Assembly: GCA_022601445.1 (NCBI GenBank)
Contig: JAJACP010000001.1
Location: forward strand, 1 to 64,000
DNA from: Chlamydiales bacterium
GTDB lineage: Bacteria > Chlamydiota > Chlamydiia > Chlamydiales > JAAKFR01
Reading direction: 5' to 3'
DNA length: 64,000 bases
Shown here: positions 37,126-46,635 of the stretch, piece by piece
How positions within the stretch are numbered: position 1 is the stretch's first letter
How the letters are laid out: every line of letters starts with the position of its first letter
Notes under the pieces: model-generated
Told to the model about the DNA's origin: nothing
Databases searched by the model: none
What the model saw: the letters and a program-made list of their open reading frames with translations, nothing else
Made by a program: the position numbers and the translations under genes

Positions 37126-37803
37126 TTACTTTTCTCTCTGTAGCTGTCCGTCACAGAGAATGAGTTTTCTGTCGCATAGCTCAGCCAAGGTGTGATCGTG
37201 TGTGACCACAATGAGTGATTTGTTGAGTTCTTTCACGGAGTGGAAAAGAAGTTCATGAATGCGAGAGGAGGTTTCATGATCGAGGTTGCCTGATGGCTCG
37301 TCAGCCAGTAGGAGCTCTGGATCGTTGCAGAGTGCGCGGGCAAGGGCAACACGCTGTTTTTCACCACCAGAGAGTAGCTTGGTCGTGAAATGGATGCGGT
37401 GCGAAAGGCCCACGCGGTCTAGAAGAGAGCAGGCGTGCGTGTAGATAGAGCTACCCCTATGAATGGGCCTGCCAGCGATTAGCGCTGGCATGAGTACGTT
37501 TTGCAACACCGAATAGTCTTCTAGAAGATTATAGCCCTGAAATACAAAACCAATGTGTTGATTACGTAACGTAGGAGGTGGATGGTGGGTGATCGATTTG
37601 CCCGCAATGATCAGTTCACCCTCAGTTGGTGCCTCGAGAGTCCCTAGGATTTGTAGAAGAGTGCTCTTTCCCTCACCAGATGCACCCATGATGGCGATGC
37701 TTTTGCCAGGAAAAACCTCAATTGAAACACCCTTGAGCACCTCGACAGAAACCGGGTGTGTGAAAGTCTTGCGGATCTTTTTTGCAGATAAAATCGGTTC
37801 CAA
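37126..37803 (-). CDS. lolD: lipoprotein-releasing ABC transporter ATPase LolD
   Basis: LolD powers release of outer-membrane lipoproteins from the inner membrane to LolA. The 225-residue product has Walker A GASGEGKST, a Q loop in GFVFQGYNLL, signature LSGGEKQRVALARALC, Walker B LLLADEPSGNLD and the switch His in VVTHDH. These are typical of the LolD/MacB/FtsE group. It lies 2 bases after the permease gene, matching the CT151-CT152 pairing of Chlamydia trachomatis. Confidence 0.93.
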   Translation of the reverse strand: MEPILSAKKIRKTFTHPVSVEVLKGVSIEVFPGKSIAIMGASGEGKSTLLQILGTLEAPTEGELIIAGKSITHHPPPTLRNQHIGFVFQGYNLLEDYSVLQNVLMPALIAGRPIHRGSSIYTHACSLLDRVGLSHRIHFTTKLLSGGEKQRVALARALCNDPELLLADEPSGNLDHETSSRIHELLFHSVKELNKSLIVVTHDHTLAELCDRKLILCDGQLQREK

Positions 37804-37805
37804 CT

Positions 37806-39836
37806 TTACTCCGCTCTTAAAATTTCAGTAGGGCGGACACGCGCCGCCTTAATTGCCGGAACAATCCCTGCAAGCAGGGAGATGACCATTGTGGCCACGA
37901 TCACAAATAAAAGAGAGGTAAAGCTCAGTTCATTGGGAAGCGAGCTTCCATAAAAGGCCGTTTGAAACGCCTCGTGCCCTTGCATAAAGCTTAAGAAATT
38001 CACAAGTGATTGGAGGTGGCTTAAGGTAAAGATGGCAGCCAATGTTCCGATAATGCAGCTTGCAATTCCCATGACAAAGCCACAAAGGCCAAAAATGGTC
38101 GCGATGCGCCGCGGCGAGGCTCCCATCGCTTGCAAAATGCCAATTTCGCGCTTTTTGTCGTTCACTAGTAGAATGAGCATCGAAATGATGTTCGAACAGG
38201 CCACAATCAAGATGATCAACGCAATGAGGGTAAAGAGGTGTTTGTCACTCTGAAGCTGCTGGAGAATGGGGCGTGCAAAGTCGTAGTCTTGGTAGGATTG
38301 AACGGTCCAGTATTTGTCGATACCGCGCGATTCAAGAGAGTGAACCAAAGCTTTTTTTACCGATTCTGCCTGTGCGATATCGTTTAGCCAGATATTGATT
38401 CCATTGCCCAACATGCTGTCAGAAACTGTCAGATTTCCTCGCAAAACAGAGACCACTTGCGGATCGGTGAAGATTAATTTATTTCCAACCGGCATCATGC
38501 CCGGATCGTAGAAACCCGCGACATAAATGGGGAGTCTTTGCTCTTGTGTGGAGCTTGCTGTGGGCGTGTAATAAGCAAGGTAACCGCGGTCTCCGAGTCG
38601 TACTCCGTTGTTTTTAAAATGTTTGGCAACCAGGATTCCATCGCCATGGGATTGGTCACAGGGAATGGTCGAACATCCTTTTTCATCTGAGTGAATCCAA
38701 GGGGGGGGAGAGGGAGCATTTTCATTTTGGCGCGCTTGAGCTTGTGCAATTTCTAATTGGTCAAAATAGGTGGTTCCTGAAAGGGGAATGTTTTGAACAG
38801 ATCCTTCTAGGTGAAATTGCACTGAACTCAGCGCTGTGGCTTGAGCGAGTGTCTCTTCGATCAGCTTGGCGTGGAAAGGGATTTTTTCGCTAAGAACCAA
38901 TTGAACACCTGGAGCGGCATTTTTCTCACTGACTAGGTGCATCTGCTCTTGATCGAATATTACCGTAACAGGTGTGGTGTCAAAGCCAAAGGCCTCCAGT
39001 TTATCTTGCAAAGCAGAAAGTTCTTGGGTTGATTGGGGGATCACAACACGGCGGATCTCGTCACGCTTGACAATGCCGATCCCTTCGAGATTTCCACTTT
39101 CTGGGAAAAAGGGTGATGTGAGCAAAAACCCCTCATCGGTTGTCTGAAGCTGGCTGATCTCAACGTGGTCGAAGAAGCTTTTTAGATGAGAGCCATCCTC
39201 TTGTGAGACGGTAGCTAAGAGGTTATTGTAATCGTCATTTTCAATCGGAAGAAGCATCTGAGCTAGACGTGTGTTGTCAGAGTCGTGTGAGGCGATATAG
39301 GTGATTTGGTTGATTGCTGTTTGTTGATTGTTCTCTCCTCCTGAAAGAGTCAGATGCAGATTGCCGTAAGAAACCTCATATTCTTGAGGGCGGATGCCCT
39401 TTTCTTTGAGAGAGGTAATCGCTTCCCATCCCTCTTTTACAGGGTCTTTGAGCTCGTGGTTATCTCGTCTATCGGGATGAGGAAAATCGTAGGGGAGTTC
39501 AACATCCATGTTAGCATCATAGGGGTCAGACCTGAATGCAGTTAATTTTTCCCCGATTGTTTTGGGGGTGTAGTTAGACTCTAAGCTTAAGTTGTCTACT
39601 TGGTAGTAGTAGGAGTTATAGTAGGCCTCGGTTGGGGCCATACGGACAGGCGCGTTGAGGGCAACCAACTGTTCGACCCATTTTTTCTCTATTCCATCGG
39701 TGACAGATAAGAACAGAACGACCAACCAGACAACTAGCGAGATCACGAGGACAGAAATAAGAGAAATAATCGAAACCGAAAGCTGCCGCCACCTGGGTAA
39801 TAGATATTTTAATGCGACAGTTAGTTCAAAACGCAC
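37806..39836 (-). CDS. lipoprotein-releasing permease LolC/LolE-like, unusually long
   Basis: This is the membrane partner of LolD. The 676-residue product has an N-terminal LolC/E-type membrane helix with the basic start ALKYLLPRWRQLSVSIISLI, a very large periplasmic domain (about 45-530), and three C-terminal helices with the MacB/LolC FtsX-domain signature KREIGILQAMGASPRRIATIFGLCG. LolC and LolE are usually about 400 residues, so the periplasmic domain here carries roughly 270 extra residues. The start is a GTG at 39836, 3 bases after the rpmG stop. A single long permease may act as a homodimer with LolD. Confidence 0.9.
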   Translation of the reverse strand: MRFELTVALKYLLPRWRQLSVSIISLISVLVISLVVWLVVLFLSVTDGIEKKWVEQLVALNAPVRMAPTEAYYNSYYYQVDNLSLESNYTPKTIGEKLTAFRSDPYDANMDVELPYDFPHPDRRDNHELKDPVKEGWEAITSLKEKGIRPQEYEVSYGNLHLTLSGGENNQQTAINQITYIASHDSDNTRLAQMLLPIENDDYNNLLATVSQEDGSHLKSFFDHVEISQLQTTDEGFLLTSPFFPESGNLEGIGIVKRDEIRRVVIPQSTQELSALQDKLEAFGFDTTPVTVIFDQEQMHLVSEKNAAPGVQLVLSEKIPFHAKLIEETLAQATALSSVQFHLEGSVQNIPLSGTTYFDQLEIAQAQARQNENAPSPPPWIHSDEKGCSTIPCDQSHGDGILVAKHFKNNGVRLGDRGYLAYYTPTASSTQEQRLPIYVAGFYDPGMMPVGNKLIFTDPQVVSVLRGNLTVSDSMLGNGINIWLNDIAQAESVKKALVHSLESRGIDKYWTVQSYQDYDFARPILQQLQSDKHLFTLIALIILIVACSNIISMLILLVNDKKREIGILQAMGASPRRIATIFGLCGFVMGIASCIIGTLAAIFTLSHLQSLVNFLSFMQGHEAFQTAFYGSSLPNELSFTSLLFVIVATMVISLLAGIVPAIKAARVRPTEILRAE

Positions 39837-39839
39837 CGA

Positions 39840-39998
39840 TTATTTAGCCTCTTTGAAAATCACGTGCCGTCTTAGAGAGGGGTCGTACTTTTTTAGCTCT
39901 AGGCGGGCTGTGTTTTTTTTCTTGTTTTTGGTGGTCCAGTAGACCTCTTTGCTCTCTGTGCTTTTCAATTTAATGATTTCACGTTGCTTACTAGCCAT
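39840..39998 (-). CDS. rpmG: 50S ribosomal protein L33
   Basis: This 52-residue basic protein begins [20 protein letters not shown] and continues with [20 protein letters not shown] and [10 protein letters not shown], the L33 pattern. It lacks the CxxC zinc pairs, so it is the zinc-free form. AGGAGTGAACC precedes the ATG. It is first in the run with lolC/E and lolD, the CT150 position. Confidence 0.95.
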   Translation of the reverse strand: MASKQREIIKLKSTESKEVYWTTKNKKKNTARLELKKYDPSLRRHVIFKEAK

Positions 39999-40061
39999 GG
40001 TTCACTCCTATATTAATATGACCCGAAAATTTAGCCGATCATAGCTTATTATTCAAGTATT

Positions 40062-40090
40062 TTGATCAAAAAGGGTGGGGCGTGTACAAT
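40062..40090 (+). promoter_or_regulatory. putative rimO promoter
   Basis: TTGATC (40062-40067) and TACAAT (40085-40090) are exactly 17 bases apart. The -10 ends 9 bases before the ATG at 40100 and no ribosome-binding site lies between, so transcription should start within a few bases of the start codon. Confidence 0.5.
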
Positions 40091-40099
40091 GTTCTATCC

Positions 40100-41455
40100 A
40101 TGAGTAATAAAATCAATTTTACAAGTCTAGGTTGTCCGCGCAATCTTGTGGATAGCGAAGTGATGCTCGGTCTCCTCTTAAAGGCCGGTTACGAAATCAC
40201 TGAGGAGCTGGAAGAGGCCGATTATCTGGTGATCAACACCTGCGCTTTTCTCGAGTCCTCTCGCGCTGAGTCCAAAGAGGCCATCGCCGAGCTACTCTCT
40301 GTTAAAAAAAAGAGTGCCAAGCTCATTGTCACCGGCTGCATGGTGACCAAGCACCGTAAAGAGATTGAAGAGACCTTTCCTGGAGTCCACTACCTGTTAG
40401 GGTCGGGTGATGTCGAGGGAATTTTGCGCGCTGTGCGTTCTGATTTAAAAGGAGAAGTGGTTGGTTCGGCGCGCAGTTACCTAGAGGCCGGAGAGGTGCC
40501 ACGCCAGCTCTCGACGCCTGAGCATTATGCCTACTTAAAAATCGCGGAAGGATGCCGCAAAAAATGCGCTTACTGCATCATCCCCAAGATTAAGGGGCCG
40601 CTGCGCAGCAAGTCTAAAGAGCAGGTTTTAAAAGAGTTTCGTGCGCTGCTTTCACAAGGAGTTGAAGAGGTAATTCTGATTGCCCAGGATTTGGGCGATT
40701 ATGGAAAAGATCAGGGAGAAGAGCGTCTGACCGACCTTCTAAAAGAACTTCTCAAAGAAGGGGGAAAGTACTGGATCCGTCTTTTGTATCTTTACCCTGA
40801 TGAGATTGACGACTCTCTTATCGAACTCATGCACGCGGATAAGCGGATTTTGCCTTACATCGACATGCCTATTCAGCACATCAACGATGACATTTTAAAG
40901 CGAATGCGCCGTCACACCAATGCGGCTCAAATCAAAGAGACCATCACCCGGTTGCGAGAGCGCATCCCTCAGATGCACATTCGCACCAGTTTGATTGTCG
41001 GTTTTCCTGGAGAAACTGAGGAGCAGTTTGAAGAGCTTCTCGCCTTTGTCCAGAACTATCCACTCAATCATGTGGGCATCTTCACCTACTCTCAAGAAGC
41101 AGGAACACCTGCAGGCCGGATGGAGAATCAGGTGCCTCAAGCAGTCAAAGAGGAGCGCCTAGATCGCTTAGCTGCCGCGCAGCATGAGGTGACAGAGAGC
41201 TTAAATGCGAAGATGATTGGGCAGCAGATGGAAGTGGTGGTTGAGGGGTATCACCCTGAGTCTGAATACTTGCTCGTGGGGCGCTATTTTGGGCAAGCTC
41301 CTGAGATCGATGGGCAGGTGATTCTCAACGATTGGCAGCAGGTGCAGGCATTTGGAGAGCGGTATCTTGTCGAAGTCACCGATGCTGCAGGGTATGATTT
41401 GGTGGGAAAAGTGCTCAAACCTCTCCGTTCGAGGCTTGCTCTAGTAAAATCATAA
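40100..41455 (+). CDS. rimO: ribosomal protein S12 methylthiotransferase
   Basis: RimO adds a methylthio group to the S12 aspartate 88 equivalent, using two iron-sulfur clusters and SAM. The 451-residue product has the N-terminal UPF0004 domain (TSLGCPRNLVDSEVMLG with Cys, INTCAFLESS, VTGCMV), the radical SAM triad CRKKCAYCIIP, IAQDLGDYGKD and a C-terminal TRAM domain (EVVVEGYHPES). The CPRN and DYG-type motifs mark RimO rather than MiaB. I start at MSNKINFTSL; an in-frame GTG at 40082 lies within the probable promoter. Confidence 0.96.
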   Translation: MSNKINFTSLGCPRNLVDSEVMLGLLLKAGYEITEELEEADYLVINTCAFLESSRAESKEAIAELLSVKKKSAKLIVTGCMVTKHRKEIEETFPGVHYLLGSGDVEGILRAVRSDLKGEVVGSARSYLEAGEVPRQLSTPEHYAYLKIAEGCRKKCAYCIIPKIKGPLRSKSKEQVLKEFRALLSQGVEEVILIAQDLGDYGKDQGEERLTDLLKELLKEGGKYWIRLLYLYPDEIDDSLIELMHADKRILPYIDMPIQHINDDILKRMRRHTNAAQIKETITRLRERIPQMHIRTSLIVGFPGETEEQFEELLAFVQNYPLNHVGIFTYSQEAGTPAGRMENQVPQAVKEERLDRLAAAQHEVTESLNAKMIGQQMEVVVEGYHPESEYLLVGRYFGQAPEIDGQVILNDWQQVQAFGERYLVEVTDAAGYDLVGKVLKPLRSRLALVKS

Positions 41456-41477
41456 TTTAAATTTTATATTTAAATTA
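41453..41477. repeat. AT-only inverted repeat after rimO
   Basis: TAATTTAAAT (41453-41462) and ATTTAAATTA (41468-41477) are perfect 10-base arms with a 5-base loop. The first arm starts at the rimO stop codon. With no G or C pairs it is a weak terminator at best and may be chance in an AT-rich spacer. Confidence 0.35.
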
Positions 41478-41511
41478 TTTATTATCAACGCTCCTAATAA
41501 TGATTTTGTGT

Positions 41512-41517
41512 TATAGT
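41512..41517 (+). promoter_or_regulatory. extended -10 promoter of the 1046-residue protein
   Basis: TATAGT (41512-41517) preceded by TG at 41509-41510 forms an extended -10; no -35 is evident. It ends 10 bases before the ATG at 41528, and there is no ribosome-binding site between, so the mRNA would be nearly leaderless. Confidence 0.5.
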
Positions 41518-41527
41518 AGGTGCTATT

Positions 41528-44500
41528 ATGGCTTCCGTATCTTATAACGACCGTCATTGGTTGCACCAGCATCAATCGATTCAGGATGTCGATTCATTTC
41601 AGGCTGAAAATGAAATGCAGCTGCTTCCGGAGATAAGGCGGCTTGAAATCACGATCAAGGTGATGCGCATCGCGTGTGCCGTCTTGCTTCTATTGGCATC
41701 GGTAGCTATGTTTTATCTTCCTGTTTGGGTTCCACTTGGAGTTTGTTTCCCTCTTTCATTTCTTCTAGATGTATCCAGCCGCAAGCTCCAAGAGAGGGTT
41801 GAGGCTAAGCAAAAACTGATGGATTCAACCCTACTTGCGCGCGGTTTATTGTCTGAAAATGGTCTTCAGGGATTGCGTCCATTAGGCGAGTGGAACCTTC
41901 CGACATTCGATCCCCGTTTACGCTCGGACTGGATGATGCGAGAGGAGTTGAAAAAGTCACGCCCTGAGCCGGCAGCTCGCATTGAGCGCTTGGTTGGAAC
42001 CTTAGATTTGGAGATTACCCCCAAGCTGAAATCACCTGTTGCAGCACAGCTTGCACAAGTTCCTGATCGGACAGAGGACTGGAATCGAGTACGCGCGCTT
42101 GTGTGTGAGGCAAAGGAGCACCTGCTCAATAGCAATTTTGAGAAGTACGAGAAGTGTCTCTCCGAGGCCAAAGAACTCGCACTCCTACAAGGGGGGACCG
42201 AAGGTTTAAGCTCTGCTGCATTCAAAGGGCAAACCGATTTAATTAAAGCACAAGCTTTTAAGAAGCACGTAAAGCGCTTTCAATTTCTCCACAGTGAGTT
42301 AATTGCACTGCATGATCAGCTTGGAAGTGAGGCTACTGTCGATGGGTGGACGCAGTATATGGCTGGAGTTCATCGTTTGCAGCATTTTATTCCAGGAATG
42401 GCTGATAGTGTAAGATGGGTTGCTTTACTGAGCGAACAGGCCTATGTTTTAAAAGGGCGTTTGCAAGCGCGACTGGATCAGCTTCCCCAAAACCGTATGA
42501 CGGCTTTCGAGCAAGAAATTGATGACTACCATCATAGCATTCTTTCTCAGCCGTTAATCGAAGAGTTGGAAGCATGGCTGGACGCACATCCACACAATCA
42601 GGATCGTCCTACTGGACGGATTGCCAAGCAGCTCCCTACTGGAATTAGATTGTGGTTAGAAGAGAATGAAGATCTTTGGGGCGATTCTGCCTATGAGATT
42701 TACACATATGCCATTGAAATGAACAATCATCTGGCAGATGCCCAGGCCAGGTTATTAGAGTTAACTGAAGATAATGTGGAGACCTTTGATGTAGAGGTCA
42801 TGCAGCAGCTCCGCAAGAAAATCAAGTTAACGAGCAGTGCGCCTTTTTATAAGCAGATATGGAATGATTTAACCAGCACTTCTTTTCACCCTCCGGATAG
42901 GCCGACGACACCTGAGGAAAGGACGATTCATGCTTCGTTAATGAAGATTGATCGTCAAATGGTTTGGATTAATCGTTCAAGACGGTACGGATTAGAGTGG
43001 GGGCTTTTTGCGGGCTTTTTGATTATTGAGGCCATCTTTTGGTCCAATCCGTGGGTGGTCTGGGGAGGCGCCATCCTCACCCTGTTAACGAAGGGGGGAT
43101 CCTACTACGTTGACTATCGTTTACGTCAAATGGATAAGCAGAAGCAGGGTTACAAGATGCATCAGGTACTGCTGAATCATCCTGTTATATCCCGCGTTCC
43201 AGGCAACCGTCCCGGATTGCAGCATCTGCAGCAGGTGCAGGCGCGATACGATCTCTCTGGGGTCACACGTACGTGGTCTCGAGTTCTTACTGAAGGGGAT
43301 GCTGCACTGCCTGATCTTCGTCCAGAGGCCTTTGCGATTCGAGAGATTGCCTATGAGGGAAGTGAGCTGGCACGCCCTGTCTGCAAAAAGGAGTTAATTC
43401 GCTTATTAAGTCTTCCTGAAAGAACGGCTGAGCAAGAAGAGCGGGTAGCTGGATTGCGTAGAACTTTGTTTCCTCCTCGTCGCTCTGCTTCGGATAGACA
43501 AGAGCCTACGGAGTCTGAAAAAAGAGATGTGCTGGCTAGGAGGCGTCAACGGTTAGAGAGAGCCATCGAAACAGAAAAAGACAACTGGAGATGGACCGAG
43601 TTGGTCATGGAGAAGGTGAAAAAAGCTGAGCAGCAGAAACGCATAATTGAGCAGCGACTAGAATCTCAGGTAGAGGATACACTTCAATCTCATCAGTATG
43701 TCTTTATCCAGCAGATTAGTCACTTAGATGCAGCTATTGAGAGCGATACTGAGCGCACTGAGACGGGTGACGTGGATCAGATTCTTGAAAGTCAAAATCG
43801 TACGCAGCTAGAGCGCCTTAAGCACTTTCCTGTCGAGGTTTTGGTGGAGCACAAAAGAGTGCTCCGCATAAAGCTTAACACTCAACTAAAGGCCACTGAA
43901 AAGATGATCAGCCTGCTCGATCAAGCCATGATAGGAAGACAGGAGAGAGCTGAAGAAGGCGATCTGGACCGTGTCATCGCTGATCCAGGTCAATGGGGGC
44001 GTTTAGGTCATTTTCCTGTTCCTGCTCTTGCAGCCAAAAAAGTTGAACTTTTAAACACGTTAGAAGCTTTAAAAAAGATCCATCTTCAGCTTATTTTTTG
44101 TGATCAACGTGCACAGTTGGGGCCCGAAAAGATTCAAATGGACTTTAGTTTTGTTCTGATGATGCTTGAGTTTGAGTGCGAAACTCTCAAAGGGACCATA
44201 CCCCTTTTGACTGATGGAGAGAGAAAAACTGCCCTTTTAAAAGAACTTACAGACAAGCAGAAAAAAGTTCAAGATATTAAAGCTCAACACTATAAGTATT
44301 TACAAGCGCTTAAAATTCTGCAAAAAGACCCCATGGCAGCCTTGAAAGAAGAACAGAGAGGCTATGAAAATAATTTAGTTCAACATGCACAGTCTATGGC
44401 TCAAATCCAGCTTGCTATTGATCTGTATACCTGTTCTTTGCTTCTTGAGTCTATCCAAGGTGCAATTGTTGAGAGAGAGGCTGGAAGAGGAACGGTCGCA

Positions 44501-44668
44501 CTTACCGAAAAAATTTCTCAGTGGGTGAAACAATTAATTGAGTCTACACCAGATAATGAGATGCGCGCACGCTTGCGTGCTTCTCACGTCATGACTTGGG
44601 AGGCGTTTAAGACAGAGATTACGCGTGATCAGGCGCAGATCGAACAATATAAGCAGAGGATCTCTTGA
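41528..44668 (+). CDS. large Inc-like coiled-coil protein with two bilobed membrane domains
   Basis: I do not recognise this 1046-residue protein. A bilobed hydrophobic domain lies near residues 45-80 (IACAVLLLLASVAMFYL, then VPLGVCFPLSFLL) and a second near 490-530 (GLFAGFLIIEAIFWSNPW, then WGGAILTLLTKGG), both flanked by long charged helical regions. Toward the C-terminus a module of about 60 residues is duplicated: ISHLDAAIESDTERTETGDV and ISLLDQAMIGRQERAEEGDL, each followed by a GRLGHFPV/ERLKHFPV-type segment. Two short hairpin domains with soluble arms suit an inclusion-membrane protein or tether. It may be read together with the TPR gene 33 bases downstream. Confidence 0.75.
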   Translation: MASVSYNDRHWLHQHQSIQDVDSFQAENEMQLLPEIRRLEITIKVMRIACAVLLLLASVAMFYLPVWVPLGVCFPLSFLLDVSSRKLQERVEAKQKLMDSTLLARGLLSENGLQGLRPLGEWNLPTFDPRLRSDWMMREELKKSRPEPAARIERLVGTLDLEITPKLKSPVAAQLAQVPDRTEDWNRVRALVCEAKEHLLNSNFEKYEKCLSEAKELALLQGGTEGLSSAAFKGQTDLIKAQAFKKHVKRFQFLHSELIALHDQLGSEATVDGWTQYMAGVHRLQHFIPGMADSVRWVALLSEQAYVLKGRLQARLDQLPQNRMTAFEQEIDDYHHSILSQPLIEELEAWLDAHPHNQDRPTGRIAKQLPTGIRLWLEENEDLWGDSAYEIYTYAIEMNNHLADAQARLLELTEDNVETFDVEVMQQLRKKIKLTSSAPFYKQIWNDLTSTSFHPPDRPTTPEERTIHASLMKIDRQMVWINRSRRYGLEWGLFAGFLIIEAIFWSNPWVVWGGAILTLLTKGGSYYVDYRLRQMDKQKQGYKMHQVLLNHPVISRVPGNRPGLQHLQQVQARYDLSGVTRTWSRVLTEGDAALPDLRPEAFAIREIAYEGSELARPVCKKELIRLLSLPERTAEQEERVAGLRRTLFPPRRSASDRQEPTESEKRDVLARRRQRLERAIETEKDNWRWTELVMEKVKKAEQQKRIIEQRLESQVEDTLQSHQYVFIQQISHLDAAIESDTERTETGDVDQILESQNRTQLERLKHFPVEVLVEHKRVLRIKLNTQLKATEKMISLLDQAMIGRQERAEEGDLDRVIADPGQWGRLGHFPVPALAAKKVELLNTLEALKKIHLQLIFCDQRAQLGPEKIQMDFSFVLMMLEFECETLKGTIPLLTDGERKTALLKELTDKQKKVQDIKAQHYKYLQALKILQKDPMAALKEEQRGYENNLVQHAQSMAQIQLAIDLYTCSLLLESIQGAIVEREAGRGTVALTEKISQWVKQLIESTPDNEMRARLRASHVMTWEAFKTEITRDQAQIEQYKQRIS

Positions 44669-44701
44669 GAAAAAGAGACCCTCTGGGTAGACTCTCTGAT
44701 T

Positions 44702-46633
44702 ATGCAGGAATATCCCCCCACTGATTCGGAAGAGGAGCTGGAAAGTGCTGCTGAAGCACTTCTTTCGGCTACCGGGCCCACTCATGAAGATGCAAAACGC
44801 CTTTGCCAGGCAGCTGCCATTCTATACAAGTATGGCAAGCAGCAGCAAAAAGGACGCGCTCTTTTAGTCGCCCTCGATAAACTCACACGAGCCCACAAAC
44901 TTGATCCCACTCACTTCGAATCGACCTTTATCTGGGACCACCTATGGGGGAAGACGTTAATCCACCTAAGTCAACAAGCTCAAGATGTGAGCTTCGTTGA
45001 AGAGGCCCTTAAACACTTTTCGACTGCTGCCAAAGCGCCCGATGCCACGTGTGAACTCTACTGGGATTGGGCCGAGGCGTGGCTCTTATTGGGGGTCCAC
45101 TCTGCTGAGATCTGTGATCTCAAACACGCTCTAGAAGCGTTTCAAGAGGCGGCCTGCCGAGGATGTGCCTCTCCTTTTTTTCGCATCGATCAGGCGATTG
45201 CCTACATGATCTATGGAACGCACTTAGGCGACTCGGCTTGTCTAGAGCAGGCTCTCTCGCGTCTGCAGGGGGTGATTGCCGATACCTATGATCCGGAGGG
45301 AGTGGTCACAAAAGCGCATGCACGCGCTTGGATTACCTATGCAACAGCTGCAAAGCGTCGTTTCCTACTCACACATCTCGAAGCCCACTTTGTCGAGGCG
45401 GATACGATCATCCGAGAGGCAATCCTCTCGGTACCCACTCATGTCGACTTGTGGCTGGAGTGGGGAGAGCTCTACTTATACACGGGGTGGCTACGCCGTG
45501 ATTTAAAGGCGATTGAAGTGGGACTCGACAAGTTGACCTCTTCTAAGGTGAAAGAGGGGGATCCATTGCGCGTCTCGGCTCTTTTAGGCAAGGGGCTCCT
45601 TTTTTTGGGGCTCTTTATTGAGGATCTGAAACTTCTTCAAGAGGGACGCGGACGCATTTCTGCAGCAGGGGAAATCGCCCCCACACATCCCGAACTCGTC
45701 ACAGCTGCAGGACTGGCTGAGTATGCATTTGGGGCTTATTTTTCAGATGAAAAAGGGTATGCGCGAGCTGTGCATTTGTTTGAAGAGGGTGTTGAAAATG
45801 ACGCGACTTCTGTAGACAATTGGCACGGGTTGTTTCAAACATATCTCAGTTGGGGAATTTTACGCGAAGACCCTTCTCTTGCCCGCAAAGGGGTGCACGC
45901 CATCGCAAGACTATGCGAGCTACGCACGCAGTCTCCGATTCATCTCACTGAATGGGGAGTGGCCCTTCTTCAGTTAAGAGATTTAGAAGCCGATTTAGAC
46001 AGTCAACAGGCGCTTGTGGAAGAGGCCATTACTAAGTTTAAAAAAGCTTATGGCCTTCATGAAGATCTCGAGACTCTTTTCAATTTAGGATGCGCTCTGG
46101 ATCAGTTGGGAGACTTAACAGGTGATGAAGAGGATTATGAAAAGGCGATTTGTATCCTTTCACAGGTTTATACCCATCGCCCAGACGATGGCCAGATCTG
46201 CTACCATCTTGCTTTAGCGCTCTCTCATTTTGGTGAACTGAGCGCGCACGTAGAGAGCCTCTATCAATCGGTAGAACTGTTTGAAACGCTCGCGGATGCA
46301 GATCCTGAGGATGCGACGTTGTGGGGGGATTTTGGCTACACACTTTTAAATCTTGCTGAACTACTCTATGATCCTCTTTCTCCGGAAAAAGGAGAGGGAC
46401 TCAGGCGTGAGGCTGAAAAGCGGCTCATTCATGCCGCTGAGATTGGAAATGGAGATGCTAACTATCACTTAGCCTGTCTGTATTCGCTCGCCGGTTTGGT
46501 TGAGAGCTCTCTCCATTTTTTGAAGCGGGCCGAAGAAGCAGATGTACTGCCCCCAGGGGAGGATCTCGAGCATGACGAGTGGCTGGCTAATGTACGTGAT
46601 ACGGATTTGTTTAAAGAATTTATAGTGCGGTAG
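44702..46633 (+). CDS. tetratricopeptide-repeat protein
   Basis: This 643-residue soluble protein is built from repeated helix pairs of the TPR kind over nearly its full length. Examples are RALLVALDKLTRAHKLDPTH, EEALKHFSTAAKAPD, LHEDLETLFNLGCALDQLGD and GDANYHLACLYSLAGL. There is no signal peptide or membrane span. TPR arrays bind protein partners; the partner is unknown. It is followed after 2 bases by mgtE. A TPR-type protein next to MgtE is also found in Chlamydia genomes, so the pairing is probably ancestral. It could serve as a scaffold or type III chaperone-like protein, which is only a guess. Confidence 0.85.
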   Translation: MQEYPPTDSEEELESAAEALLSATGPTHEDAKRLCQAAAILYKYGKQQQKGRALLVALDKLTRAHKLDPTHFESTFIWDHLWGKTLIHLSQQAQDVSFVEEALKHFSTAAKAPDATCELYWDWAEAWLLLGVHSAEICDLKHALEAFQEAACRGCASPFFRIDQAIAYMIYGTHLGDSACLEQALSRLQGVIADTYDPEGVVTKAHARAWITYATAAKRRFLLTHLEAHFVEADTIIREAILSVPTHVDLWLEWGELYLYTGWLRRDLKAIEVGLDKLTSSKVKEGDPLRVSALLGKGLLFLGLFIEDLKLLQEGRGRISAAGEIAPTHPELVTAAGLAEYAFGAYFSDEKGYARAVHLFEEGVENDATSVDNWHGLFQTYLSWGILREDPSLARKGVHAIARLCELRTQSPIHLTEWGVALLQLRDLEADLDSQQALVEEAITKFKKAYGLHEDLETLFNLGCALDQLGDLTGDEEDYEKAICILSQVYTHRPDDGQICYHLALALSHFGELSAHVESLYQSVELFETLADADPEDATLWGDFGYTLLNLAELLYDPLSPEKGEGLRREAEKRLIHAAEIGNGDANYHLACLYSLAGLVESSLHFLKRAEEADVLPPGEDLEHDEWLANVRDTDLFKEFIVR

Positions 46634-46635
46634 AG

